Source: Staphylotrichum longicolle
Lineage: Eukaryota > Ascomycota > Sordariomycetes > Sordariales > Chaetomiaceae
Reading direction: 5' to 3'
Assembly: GCA_019096155.1 (NCBI GenBank)
Contig: JAHCVI010000005.1
Span: 3,048,468 to 3,112,467 of the forward strand
DNA: 64,000 nucleotides
Shown: one piece after another, positions 1 through 11,956 of the stretch
Numbering within the stretch: position 1 is the stretch's first letter
Layout: each line of letters opens with the position of its first letter
The notes under the pieces: generated by a model
Seen by the model: only the letters and a program-made list of their open reading frames with translations
The model's database searches: none
Told to the model about the DNA's origin: nothing
Translations under genes and position numbers: made by a program

Positions 1-523
1 GGTTCATTTCACCAAATTTCAAGCCGAAGCCAACGTCTTGCGATTGTCTGTCTGTCTGCGACGGACATCCCATGGCACAACCAACCCACTTGCAAGACAG
101 GGCTCGCCCAATAAATCAGCCATCTCAGGTTCGCTTTTCCTCCAGATCACTCCGACCCAAAAACGCGTCCGTCAGGAAGCGGCGACCGCGCTCGTCATGT
201 AACTGCGCGTCAATGAGGTATGTAGATAGATGCACCCGCCCGCTCAGCGGCACGCCGCAGTTCTCCCCTCCACTCCCCCCGCGCCGAAAACGCCCCAATC
301 CAGTAATCATCACATCACAGACATATATGTACGTTCATCACAGACAGACCAGGGCGATATCACAGGCAGCCCGCCGCAAGCCCGGCATGACCGGTGAGAG
401 ACACCTAACTACCGCAAAATGACAGACAGACAGACAGATACCACGCAGCAGGAGGGAGCATACTGTGGCTTGAAACCATTTCATTTCGGTATCCAAGGGC
501 TGCAGCTCTCTCACCAGACGCCT

Positions 524-547
524 GGGGTTGGGGTTGGGGTTGGGGGG
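524..547 (+). repeat. (GGGGTT)3-GGGGGG G-quadruplex motif
   Basis: Four G-runs (524-527, 530-533, 536-539, 542-547) are separated by TT spacers. This is the ciliate-type telomere unit TTGGGG, not the fungal TTAGGG, and it lies inside the chromosome sequence. The pattern fits a very stable intramolecular G-quadruplex. Confidence 0.9.
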
Positions 548-3500
548 AACACGGGCTGCTCATGGCGCTGATGAGCGAGTGCTGAACTGACCTTGTTGTT
601 TTTGAATCTTTCTAGGCACCTCTTCCATCATTGCGTCCTGGTGCCTGCTTGGCTGCTTACCTTTGCCTGAGCCGCTTATTAGGCGCGTTGTTGAGGGGGG
701 TTATGTTACGCTCCTACGCTCGGGGTGTCTGGTTTGGGCGTTGGTGTCAGTTTGGGAAAATCATTCTGATTTGAGTGGTCGTTGAGTTGATGGAGCCCAG
801 AAATTGTTATTATTAGCCTCTCTGCCTCTCTCTTGTGGTCGAGTGCAACGTTTGCCGTTCTTTGGGCGCGGGGTGCAGCGTTGGAGACAATTGAGCTGCA
901 GCCGCAGCAATGCGCAGCAACAAGAAAGCATGATGGATTGGTCGAAAGGATCTTTTGGCGTGCGTCGGTTGGGCTCGGTGATGTACGCGTGTGGCGCGCT
1001 TGCGAGGTCCAGTTGCCAGGGGAGGGGAAATAACGTTCAACTGTTAAGTTACCTTATCCTGGAACTACGCAGCATTGGTGCTGCTGCCTTCATGTTCTCG
1101 CTCCCATACTTGGGTGGCTTCGAAAGTGCACAAATCGGCGTGGGAATAACCGGAATGGGACAATTAGCATGATGCTGCTAGGTGTCAGTGACCCGTTTTC
1201 TTCTAGAAGGGAGTGAATGGTCTGTTTGTTTTCGCTGTTCCCTGCAAGGAGTGCTGAGTCCTTGAATCTGGTTGGACAGCTTTGAAACGGGCAACTGACA
1301 GGACAAAGCCGGGATTAACATGAAACAGGCGCTGGAGCCCTGCAGCAGCATTTGGAAGCCGAGGAACAACTTTGCGCGACTGCGGGAGGACGGGGGTGTG
1401 TGGCCTCTCTCTCCTCGGAGACGGCACCCCAAGGCTGCCTTGCTTCCGTGGGATTCATGCAGTGAGGAACTGTTCTGGCGAGTTTCAACCCAAACACTGT
1501 GCCTCTCGACCAGCCACTCTGCCGATCCCCCGGCGGGCGACTCCACCGCCGGGGGTTTTGGAGGCAAAAGCGCGCTTGCGTTTGAGAGGACTCGCTGGAT
1601 GACAAAGAGTCAGATCTGACGTTGGGATCAACTCGGTGATCGGGCGCGGGTGGCAACGGGATCGGCCCGGACGAGTCCTGGCCAAACGGTGGATGAGACG
1701 GAGACGGCCTCAGGGGGCGACAACACAGACGCCCCGCCGGCATTGCTGTCTAATGCAAAGGCACCGTGCGGCACCAAAGGCGGCTGCTGGCCTGGGCTGG
1801 GCGATATCGTGATGCAGGCGAGCGTCTTGCCTGTCGGTGTCCGCAAACTGAAGTAGTCGGGACCCCGTGAGTGCACACTCTGAGCACATGTGAAGTCGTG
1901 GCCCCGCGTAATCGGCGTTGAGCGTTCAGCGCCCTCGGGCCGCATTGATGGCTGTTGTCATCCGGTATCAGAAACAACCACACCATGACTCGCGGCGGTT
2001 TCTGTGCAACCTTGACAGCGAGGGCCCGGCGTGTGCTTTGGGCGCCAGCATTGTACTGTACAACTGCGGGTGGAAGCTTTGACACAAGCGGGACAAGGCA
2101 TCGCGAGAGAGACGGACACGAGCAGCCCAAACCCTGGCAGCGGTCCATGGCTTGCGAAAAAGGCCCGCGGTCCGAGGTCTTTGGTCGTCTAGGGTCGCCC
2201 GCGGGAAGACGACGCGAAGGGCGTATCGGCTGCGATACGCCCGAGCATACGGACATGACATGGTCAAGTGCAGACCCGACTGGCCCGTAGTAGCTGTTCG
2301 CTGAGTTGGGTGGTGTGTCGGCGGCGGCGGCTAGACGGCAAACAAGTGGAGAGCGACAGCGGATGAAAAGCAGTGCTGATTGTCGATGTGCTGCCGGAAA
2401 AAGCAAGCATCGGCCGCCACCGCCGCTCCGAGTTCGTCTCCGAGTTTGTGGACCTCTCGCCCGGGTGAGCGGCGGCGGTCACTAACGTTAGCGCGGTGAG
2501 TCGAGACGGCACGTTTCGAATGGCAAGTCTGGGCGGGAAAGGAGAGGCTCTCGGCCCATTCTGTCGCTGCCATCGCTTCACCGCTCTTGTCCAGATGGGA
2601 CGATCAATGCAGGTGTGGATCGCGTGTTGGAGCAGGTAACTTTTGTAACTACCGGGTCTTGCGGGTGTGGGGGTTCCAACTCTCGCTTCGTGCACTATCC
2701 GAGTCGGTCTGCGCAGGTGACCGTATCTCGTTGGAGAGTCGCAGGACGGCGCACATACATAGTCTCACCAACCTCGCACACCCACCCCAAAAATCCCGAA
2801 CCCAAGCCCAGGACACATGATGGCAATCTTAGCATGCAGATGCGCGTGCCCTCCTGGGAGGAGTCGTCTGAGCAGATGGAGCCATGCTCAGCCATGGAAT
2901 GACCCCGGCAGGCTCGGGAAAGCTGAGAGAGCTGGGAATGCCGGGAAGTGGAAATCGCTAATAAATGGCCGCCAATCTCGCAACTTGGCACCCCACGGCC
3001 ACATGGCCGCTGCTGGGATCAGGATCCGCCCGCCTGGGAATCGAAATCACCCCAGGCCGGGTCGGTCTGTGGTTAACGGCTTTGGCATTTCGCGATGCCG
3101 TCAGGAACAGAGCCCAGTGCGTGTTGCCCGTCTCGGTCTGCTGCTGTGGCGGTTGTCCTGTGAGGTGGGGTTTCCGTGTTGGAAATTGTTGCCCGTTTCG
3201 GGTTCCAGATGTTGCGGCTGAGCTGGGGGAGGGGGCGACTGGTGAAGACCTGCAAGAGCAGCTCAGTCCGTCCTGACTCGCCTGCGAGCCTGGGCAGACG
3301 AGGCAGAGCTGCGCAAATATGTCCGGAAGTCTTGCCGAGCAACGCGTGACTGCTGGCGATGGGCAGCGCTAGTTCCAGGTTGTCCTGGGCTCTCTTGTCC
3401 CATACCGCGGCGCGCTGGCGATCTGCAATGCCAACCAGAGCAACAGGACGGTCCCAAGGCGTGACAGTGAGCACAGCTGAGATTGTGCCTGGGCCGAGAG

Positions 3501-4697
3501 ACAGGCGGCGTGGGGCGAGGCTTGCAGTGGCTGGAGAAAAGCGTGCGGGATGGATCCAGTGACCCGGAACCGCAAACCCAATCTGGGCAGCCATTTCGAC
3601 ATGGGGGCTTCGACATGGGCTGATCGGGCCTAGCGTCGCGTCGCCCTGGCCCAAGTGTCACCGTGGTCCGCAATGGGAATTCCTCCGCGGTCGCACGTCC
3701 GCTGTGGTCCGCTGTGGTCCTGCAAGCCGCAAGCCGCATTAATGAGGCCCCATTCCCCGGCGGCTTGGTAATTGCGATGTTGCTTCTCGGTCGAAGAGTC
3801 TCAACCTAGACGGCGCGGACCAGCTCCGACGTGCATGATTAGCCAGTGGCCATCTGCAGCTCTTCATTCGGCGTGCATGTCCAAGCGGGCCAGACTCTCC
3901 ACAAGGACGTGATGGAGAGGGTGCCAGAGGGTGTCTCGAGGGTGTGCACAGCTGCGAATTGTTTCTTCTCCTCGTCTACGGCCACACCGGCGGCAACATG
4001 GATACGAGCCGCGAGACCCGCCAACCCCGAACAGCCAAGGGAGGAGCCAGCGATGCCGATTTGGGACGAATTGGGGCTTTCAAAATGGACGATCGCCTTC
4101 TGTGAAGATCAGGCGAGCCCGATTCCCCTCGTCCAAGGATCCAGGCTCATGCTCGACTACGGGGAGCGGCAGCGGCAAGCGTCACCACCACCAAGCAGCG
4201 CTTCTCCGCACCCCGTTTTTTCCTTGCTTCGCTTTTGAGATGCAGGGCGACTGGCCGGCAAGGAGCTCCCGAGGGTCGGATCGGATCGGCGGCGAGAGCG
4301 AAGCTGATCCAAGGACTCACCGTGCGAAGCGTGCTCACCCTGTCCGCGGGCAGTGCCCCAGGGCGACTTCGTTTCCGTTCCAAAAATGCTCCGAGGATGA
4401 TGACATGAGCCTGAGCAGCAGCCCGAGCGTGGCACTTCGACTCGCCGTCGACCTACAGGCTGAAGTCAGCGTACCTTGTGGTGGTGGGTAAATGGAGAGT
4501 AAGAAAAAAAAACGAAGGGCGTTTCAAAACGCCGGCCAGGAAGCAGTGTTGCCGCGCTGCGGATGCAACCCTGTCGCCGCCCATCAGGCGTTTCCACCCA
4601 AGGGGCGAGAGCCAGACGAGCCAGGCAGGGCAATGAATCATGCTCCTGCTCCGACAGCGCATAGCCCAGCAAAGGCCAAAACGGACCCCATCCGTGG

Positions 4698-4728
4698 ATG
4701 CCCAGATGCCCAGATGCCCAGATGCCCA
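4698..4728. repeat. four tandem copies of ATGCCCAG
   Basis: The 8-bp unit ATGCCCAG repeats at 4698, 4706, 4714 and 4722 (last copy lacks the final G). It is a simple minisatellite in non-coding DNA. Confidence 0.9.
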
Positions 4729-5744
4729 TCCAGCGACGTGGGTGCGCAGCAGGCGTCTGGTTTCTTATGGTCTTGGGTGTTTGCCCCTCCAGTTGGCTGC
4801 CCTGGCGCATGCGACCCAACTCGGCCGGTGAGGTGAGGTGAGTGTGTGTGCGCGTGTGAGGTGTCGCCCTTGGTTTCCACTCCCAAGCATGAGGCGGCCA
4901 CGCAGCGCAAGGGCACGCTGTCGGGTATCCGTCTCGCCTTACTGTGCGAGTGCCTGAGAAACTCTGCATGGCAACCTTGAAGCCCGGGTTGACTTGTTGT
5001 CCTCCTCGAGACAAGATGGGTTTGGAATGCCGATTGCGGTGACATCCAGCAGAAGCCATCACAGGTTCCCAATTTACCATTACCTTCAGTACCAGCCAAG
5101 TGCCGGTACCGGTACAAAGGCACAGTACCTTTTTGCGTTGGTGCCCACTGCCCAGAAGAGGCAGGCTGCATCTGCCTCTTGGGGCGAGGGCGGTGTCTGG
5201 TGTGAATTGCGCGTGCTCAGGAACAGGCGAACAGCCCGCGGCGACCCCCAGTATGGGGGCGCAGGGGCGTGTCTGTATCCATGCTTGCCCTGGCTGGGGA
5301 GCCCAGAATCCTTCCATTGCCTGGTGTGTGAGCGTGCGTGTGTGACTGTGTGTGTGCGCTGGCTCAGGCAACTGAAAAGCCACAGCCCAAAGCTGCGGTG
5401 GACGCACCCAAGCACCGCAGCTGGGGGATGCTGGAAAGCCCTGGACCCAATGCATGCCGCTAGCGTTGCCTCCCCATCGCTGTTGCCGCATCGGTTCTGA
5501 GAAACGACTGCAGGCAAGTCCAGCACGACCCAGCCCCACAAATCCGTGTCCCAGACTGCCCGTCCCCATCCACGTCCAGAGGTGCCAGGCGAGCCAGGCG
5601 AGCCAGGTGATGCTGGCCCACACTCACCTGGGGCCATTCGGCGTGGCACACCCCCTTTCCTTTGATTCTCATCTCCCCTTTCACGATCCCGGTCGGTCCT
5701 CTCCTTTTTTTTGCCATCCATCCCTCGTTCCTGTCTCTGCCGTG

Positions 5745-5758
5745 TAATAAATAATATT
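5745..5758 (+). promoter_or_regulatory. AT-rich TATA-like element for the Tcp11-like gene
   Basis: The stretch TAATAAATAATATT is an isolated AT-rich block in GC-rich DNA. It is followed by a C/T-rich region typical of fungal transcription start zones. The next coding start is at 6656, so a leader of about 900 nt is implied. The assignment is an inference from position and composition. Confidence 0.45.
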
Positions 5759-6250
5759 GCAGACGCCGCACCCTCGGGGCCGACACTCGTTTGTTTCCCT
5801 TTCTCGCTCCTTCTGTCCTATTTCCTGTTCCTGTTTGTCGCTGTTTGCCTCGATCCGCCTTCCAGGCTCTCACCACCACACACACCCTTTCACTCCACTG
5901 CCTCATCTGGCTGCCATTGAGTCTGCCTCTCACCGACTCGCCGACTGAGTGCTTCTTCCACGCATCGGTCCCCATCCCTCTCACCGCCCGCCGCCCACGC
6001 CCTCGCGCCTGCGGTGTACTGCGGTGTACTTCACTGTCGTTCCTTTTTGACGATCAGTCGTTGCTTCTGGAAGGGCACACTCCCTCGACACTCGGCCTCC
6101 CGCCGGATTCCCGTATTAGAGAACATCGACACATTCCTTCAGCTCGACGCTCTGTTCGACACTGCTGCTGCGTGCTGCGTGCTGCACTGTTTGCTCCGTC
6201 TGCACTCCAGCCAACAGCAGACACATCCAAGCCGACCAGGAACCCTGCAG

Positions 6251-6579
6251 GTGAGTCGACCGCTCCGGCTCCAGAAACGGATCTTTACACGAGTGCCCTC
6301 CACCGTCCCCTTTCGAGTACCTATCCCCTCCCACCTAGGGCCACAGCCCGCCACATCGACAGTGCTTCATGCAGCCTGCCGTTCTCACGAGACCTTGTCG
6401 CCGCGTTGTGTTGCCCTCTGTGTTGCTTGCCCCTGCACCTTTCCTGCTCTTTTCCTGTTCAAGCACGACGTTGCATTGGTGCTGATTCGGACGCTCAGGT
6501 GCCGTATTCTTTTATATTGCGCCAGAGGAGCCAGCTCGTACTGTGATTCCGTCGCAGTTAGCGATCTACTCTGCTCCAG
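6251..6579 (+). other. candidate 5'-UTR intron of the Tcp11-like gene
   Basis: At 6241-6256 the sequence CTGCAG/GTGAGT is a full-consensus splice donor within the leader, and CTCCAG at 6574-6579 offers a matching acceptor 76 nt before the start codon. A closer alternative acceptor is CTCAG near 6499. Splicing would remove several short upstream open frames. Not provable without transcript data. Confidence 0.35.
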
Positions 6580-6655
6580 ACCGGAAAATCCGCTCTCATC
6601 GTCCCACACACCCGATCTCCGGTAACCGACCAGGGAGTCCTCTTGCTCCCTTGAC

Positions 6656-8692
6656 ATGAGCGACCAAGGCGCTGGTGGAGGAATCGAAAGCCACATGTCG
6701 ACCCACAGGAGACAAGACTCCGGGGAGGAGCCGATCCCGACCGATGCTGCCCCGGAGACGAGGAACCCACCATCCGAATCCGACCCCCAAGCTCTCTCAC
6801 CGCTTCCACAAGATTTGCCCCGAGTGTCGCGAAAGCTAAGCCAGAGCGCTTCAGAGCGGAGTGCGCGGATCAACCCACCGCAGCCGCTATCAAGAAACCC
6901 GTCCACATGCTCGACGAGCTCGAACGCGAGGCCGCAAGCCGAGTACCTGCCAGCACGCACACCAGGCCTGGACCAGCGGCCATCGCCGCCGACACGCCAT
7001 TCCACCCCCGCTACCAACCCGCAGTTAGAACCGCCAGTCACCAAGGCGACCCTCAGCGAGCTCGACGTGCAAAAGATTGTCCACAACCCGAAGCTTCGCC
7101 ATGACATCAACTTCGACCCTGAGCTGCACTTCAGGCCGAATCTTGACGGCGACAAGGGCAAGAGGAAGCAGGACAAGGCCAACCAGTTTTGGAACGCCCT
7201 GTTTGAGCAACTCGTGCTCTTCGTCATGGACAGGGAGACATTCCATGCAAGGTACGGTCATGGGGATTGGTGCCTCCCGGTGCTCTTGCGGGCGGTCCGG
7301 GATATCATCGAGACACTGGTACCACAGCGGGACCGGGAACTTCTCAACGAAGGACTCAACGTGGATCTCTTGATGCAGCAGTTCAACCGCGGCGTTGCCG
7401 ATCTCGAGAAGCTGGCGTCGTGGCTGGCGAGCGTTCTCAAGCTCCACTGCGCTCCGATGCGCGACGAATGGGTCGACGACATGTACCAGGAGCTGAGCAA
7501 CGGGAACCGCAACAACGACATGACGGAGCTCGTCAAGGGAATGCGCAGCCTCCTCAGCGTGTTGGAGGCTATGAAGCTCGACGTGGCAAACCACCAGATC
7601 CGGTGCCTGCGTCCGGTGCTCATCGAGGATACTGTTCATTTTGAGCAGCGATTCTTTGTGAGGAGGATGGAGTCGAGACGGCACAACTTCGGCGACGCGC
7701 GAACGTGGTATCGGGCCGCGCAGGAATACACGAGCCGACTGTACGCGGGCTCGTCTATGCCGCACGCCAGCGCATTTGGCGAGATGTCAGTGTTCTTCGA
7801 GGCCCTCTCACGACTTGTCCTCCCGTCCACCTACCTCCCGGCTATGCTTCCGACATTCTCGTTTGACGAGGACCGGATCTTGAAGCTCCGGTCAGACATG
7901 CACGACAGCATCTGCCTCGAAATCTGCATGCGGAAGTTTGAGGACTTGGAGCGCCTGTCGAGGGTGACACAACTCTGCGCCAGGGTTCCGTCCTATGTCA
8001 ACGGAGATGCTGCCAACAATCGCCTTTCGGCCGACTTCAACTTCATGGCCGCTGGCTCCCGCCCATCGAGCCTGGCCTTCAGCGACCGCAGCTCCAACTT
8101 CTCGTCGCCCCGGACGTCGGGCATCTTCTTCGCCCAACCCGCCGCCGACTCAGCGGACTCGCGCTCCCGGACGGCCGAGCTCTACGACTCGCTCCTCGCG
8201 CTTCTTCAGACAGCCCCGGCAACCAACAACCCCGCTGAACGGTGGAAGGGCCTGGCGGGCCCGATGGCCCTGCAGATCCTGCGCTACGCCAACGCCCCCA
8301 CCTCGCTCTCTGGGTTTGAGAAGCAGCTCGGCGCGTTGCTTGACGATGTCAACAGCGACGCCTTCCGCGAAGTTGAGTCGCACTTCCAGCAGCGGTTGAT
8401 GGCCGAGATGGCCAAGCGGGTCGCCGAATACAAGAACCTCTCGGGCGTTGCCCTCTTCTCGGCCGCTACTGGCGGACGGGTCAACGGGCAGAGCCGGTCT
8501 CGGGACCAGAGCGCGCGCTTGAGCGGCCTCTTTGGCGAGCAGCCGCGCGACCCCCGGGACGATGCCGGCGTCGATGACATGGCGTCTCGCCTGGCGCATC
8601 TCGGCGTGCTGCACTGGCGCGTCTGGGCCCCGCTCGTGTACGAGGGCGACATTGAGAGCGAGCTGAACAGCCTCCACAACCAGATGGTCTGA
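6656..8692 (+). CDS. Tcp11/Sok1 family protein (PKA-pathway modulator)
   Basis: Single-exon protein of 678 aa. The first ~130 residues are disordered, Ser/Pro/Arg-rich and probably phosphorylated. From about residue 140 the conserved Tcp11 region begins (LDVQKIVHNPKLRHDINFD, then KANQFWNALFEQL and MRDEWVDDMYQEL), the helical core shared by vertebrate TCP11 and yeast Sok1. In Saccharomyces SOK1 is a dosage suppressor of loss of protein kinase A, so a link to cAMP signalling is known for the family; here it is inferred. A Ser-rich linker near residues 460-500 splits the domain. The C-terminus (MASRLAHLGVLHWRVWAPLVYE) is typical of the family. The ATG at 6656 is the first in frame. No frame problem. 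Its neighbours are gene-poor on both sides. Confidence 0.85.
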   Translation: MSDQGAGGGIESHMSTHRRQDSGEEPIPTDAAPETRNPPSESDPQALSPLPQDLPRVSRKLSQSASERSARINPPQPLSRNPSTCSTSSNARPQAEYLPARTPGLDQRPSPPTRHSTPATNPQLEPPVTKATLSELDVQKIVHNPKLRHDINFDPELHFRPNLDGDKGKRKQDKANQFWNALFEQLVLFVMDRETFHARYGHGDWCLPVLLRAVRDIIETLVPQRDRELLNEGLNVDLLMQQFNRGVADLEKLASWLASVLKLHCAPMRDEWVDDMYQELSNGNRNNDMTELVKGMRSLLSVLEAMKLDVANHQIRCLRPVLIEDTVHFEQRFFVRRMESRRHNFGDARTWYRAAQEYTSRLYAGSSMPHASAFGEMSVFFEALSRLVLPSTYLPAMLPTFSFDEDRILKLRSDMHDSICLEICMRKFEDLERLSRVTQLCARVPSYVNGDAANNRLSADFNFMAAGSRPSSLAFSDRSSNFSSPRTSGIFFAQPAADSADSRSRTAELYDSLLALLQTAPATNNPAERWKGLAGPMALQILRYANAPTSLSGFEKQLGALLDDVNSDAFREVESHFQQRLMAEMAKRVAEYKNLSGVALFSAATGGRVNGQSRSRDQSARLSGLFGEQPRDPRDDAGVDDMASRLAHLGVLHWRVWAPLVYEGDIESELNSLHNQMV

Positions 8693-11600
8693 ACCGGGAC
8701 ACATCCTCGGATTTTCACTACTATGCTTCGACCACCGGCAAACACGCCTTTACCACTACCATTTTAATCAACCCCTCTTTTGCGCCCGCGGAAAGCTGGG
8801 TTACCGCGTGGAAATTGGGGCTATCGCTCTATCAGAGTCCTTCTCTCTGTCTCTCTCTCTCTTTCTCTCTCATCTCTCTCACACAACAATCGTCGTCACC
8901 ATCAAAATACCCAAACTTCATCTACGAAGTCTAATCTGCATCTCTTTTCTCGAGGCCCCACAACCCAATGGCTTCTTATCCGCGTTCTTGTCATGTCGCT
9001 CAGTTTTGCACATTTTTTTGCCAGAGGGGAAGGCGAGCCAGAGATAGACCGGGAGTTTCTTTTCTTCTGCAGTCCTTGAGTCCTTTTTGCGAGCACACAC
9101 ACATACAGCATGGCGTTCTCTGATTTTTCTTTTTTGTTTGCGCGTTTGTGCTTTCGGGATTGCAGAGGAGATGGGGTGGTGGATTACATTTTTGGGGGGA
9201 GGTTTGCGTTGGGATCGTATGCTATGTTTTTTTGCGCCGGGGAACTAGACAGACAGACAGTTGGATGGACTTGGGGTTTGTGTGTTTGTTTGGTGGACTG
9301 CTATGGTATGCTGCTATATTAGAGACAGACAGACAGACGGGTGAAGAAGGGGCGAGAAGGGGGAATATATGACCCCCCGTGCATGGGGTGGTGACTTGAA
9401 TTCAATGGATTATGGGAAGCGCTCTTGCTCTTTATGTGCTACTTGCTCTGGGTTGTGTGTCGGTGATTTGACATCGGGTTCTTGTGATCTTGGCCTCTAT
9501 GCTAGTTTTCATCCGAGGTCGCAATGGTGAAATTGGGGTCCCTCCCTTGGCATTCAAGTTATTGCCTCGAGTCTTCAGGTACAAGAACACTGGGTTATTG
9601 AGCCGCGGCGCCGTGGGTGGGGGGAGGGCATGGCTGTCGAGTATACACTATGGGTGGTCGATGCTGCCGTGGGACAGCTCGGCCTGTCTGATGCAATCCT
9701 GTCCCATTCCACCCACCCCATCCCATTTCGTCTATTCTTGACACCTCTGTTGGTTAGCAACAGGGACAGCGGATGTTGCTGCTTTGCCTTGCCTTGCCTT
9801 GTGTTCGTACGGGAAGTGGTAGTTCTGGTTCGGTTAGGACCAGGTTTCTCTGTTGAAACGAGGCTGTGGTTGTGGGAGGTGATGCTGCTGTGCGGCGTTG
9901 TGTGGGGGAGGTTGCTTTATGGGGGGTTGGGGGCTATTTCTGGATGGTTAACCATGGACATGGATGGGGGGAGTATTTATTGGGAATGCTTGTTCTTGTC
10001 TGCCTGGTTTTTGCAAGGGGCGGTGGCTATGTGAGAATGTCCATGTTGTGATTCGGGGTTGTGGGATTCGTGGGTGGCGTGGTTGTGTGTTTTGGAGGTG
10101 GGAGGTTGGACGGACTAAGTGGGCGGTGTCCAGTGAGATGCTGTCCCCTGGATAACTTGGTGTCCGGTTTTCGATTGAGGGCAATTGGGGTATGTCTGCT
10201 CCGTCTCTTGAATGTCATTCTGGGCAGGGAAGAAAAGATTCAGACACAAAAGGAAGTCCAGTCCGAGGTGAGGCTGCTGATAGGCTGACCCCTGAGCGGA
10301 AGTTTGGCAAGCTCGCGCCGGGGTCCAAGGCTCGGGTTACACGGCATGCAAGCGCCGGACCGGCCGAGACGGGGCAGTGAGTGCCGAGATCCAGGAGGGG
10401 TGGTGTAACGGGGTGGCCGTATCAGACCGACTCGGGCATTCAACAGCAACTCGAGAATATCACTCACTCCATGTTGGAAAGACCACGACGCCTTCACGCC
10501 CGGCTTCTTCTCTCTCTCTTCATGTACCGGTACCCTGATAGCAGGGAGCTCCGGTATCTGCGCCAGGCGTCGTCAAAAGACACAAGATCCTTACCCCAAA
10601 TTGGCGGCGCACGAAGTGCGGTGACACCAGATCAGGAACCCTCCCTCCCACGTTGTCGAGTGGAGATAGCGACGCCGGTAATAATATCGAATGGTAATCC
10701 TGGTCCGTACCTTACTTCCAGTTGTGCACATGTCAGCCCTCTCCCCCACACCGACCGAACCTATCAGTCAGCCATATCTCAGCTCGGCCATAGTACCCGG
10801 GCGTAGATACGTTACTCAGGGCACGCTATCGAACCCGATGCCGGCATGGTCAGGGGCTCAGGGGCATCCGAGACGAAGAAGTTCGATGCCACACACCAAA
10901 ACCCCCATCCCTCATCTCCCCGCGGCATGCTGCCGAGGACAAGGCTGCGCGTTCGAAAGCATCACTTTTCCCCACGAACTCCCTTCCAGAAGCCTCCGCG
11001 GAACAAGCCACAAGCTGCAGATGATCGTGCGGGATTTATTCCGACACATCACCCACACTCCACACCCCACGCACCCAGACAAAACACAAACTCCCTCACC
11101 ACCACCACCACCACCACCACCACCCGCCGCCGCCGCCGCCGCCAAGCTTCCGTGAGACAGACACCCTCCCTCCCTCCCTGCCAACCTTACTCCCTTGCTC
11201 CCAACCCTTCCTTAATCTCCCTCGTCCGCCTCACTCCCCCCTACCCAAAACCTCTCGCCCCGGCCCATCCGAACAAACAAAGCCACCCACAATCACGCAC
11301 AGCACAGCCAGCAATCTTTTCAGCTTGGTCAAGATCTTTCCCCCTCGCCCGACCACCGAGCTCTCTGCCAGGGCGGGCTGCGGTAATTAGACGGGCGCCA
11401 CCAACAACCAGTCAGTCCCCACGGAAAAACGGCAACAGAGAAGAAGGAAAGGTAAGGTATGTACTGTGTGTGTGGAAAACGGAGAGACAGACAAGGGCAT
11501 CTCGCAACAAAACGGAGCGGGACTTGAGGGTCAGGTAGCTGGTGAATGGACCCATGAGCTGGGCAGAAAGAACCCTGGCTGTTCTTCAGACCACCCATCA

Positions 11601-11956
11601 GTCCCAAGGGGGAAGAAAGGGGGGGAGGGCGGGGGGTGGTCTCAAAGACGCGGTGTCTAGGGTTGTCGTCGGTGAGGGTGTTGATGACCACCTTCCATCT
11701 CACACTCGATACACCCCGGGTCAGATTGTTCATGCGGATACCTAGGTAGTTAGCACTGGACGGGAGAACGACTACCCACAACTACCCATGGCAAGACGCA
11801 GTTTTGCAGACTCAACCAAACCAAACAAAACAGGACAGGACAGAACAAGACAAGACAAGAAAAAAACCCAAAATCCGCCATTCACTTGATCTATGCATGC
11901 ATGCTAATACTATACACCCCATCATCACCACCACCACTACTTTCACCACCGCACCC
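8693..11956. other. intergenic region between Tcp11-like gene and VPH1
   Basis: No supported gene. The first few hundred bases are the probable 3'-UTR of the Tcp11-like gene with a CT microsatellite (about 8840-8880). GACA runs occur near 9246-9260 and 9322-9338. The segment 10900-11450 is C-rich on the + strand with an ACC/CCG tract, resembling a fungal leader, but no convincing coding exon follows it. The remainder holds only short frames of biased composition. Confidence 0.55.
11098..11143 (+). repeat. (ACC)n then (CCG)n trinucleotide tract
   Basis: About nine ACC units run straight into about six CCG units, giving a 46-nt pyrimidine-rich trinucleotide tract. An open frame through it reads as poly-Thr then poly-Arg, which argues against coding use. 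Confidence 0.85.

Larger units (their letters stand above)
1..5740. other. gene-poor left flank
   Basis: I see no conserved protein in this stretch. The open frames here are long only because the DNA is GC-rich; they are rich in Arg, Pro, Ser and Trp, show no domain, and overlap each other on both strands. It does hold low-complexity DNA: a GACA run near 421-440, a TTGGGG G-quadruplex at 524-547, a direct repeat of CGCTGTGGTC near 3700, four tandem ATGCCCAG units at 4698-4728, and three GCCAGGCGA-like units near 5584-5609. A tRNA or 5S rRNA gene was looked for by eye and not seen. Confidence 0.6.

Noticed and set aside
4466..5623. 385-codon minus-strand open frame
   Set aside because: Trp/His/Pro-rich translation of GC-rich repeats (ATGCCCAG, GTGTGTG), with no domain and overlapping frames on the other strand.
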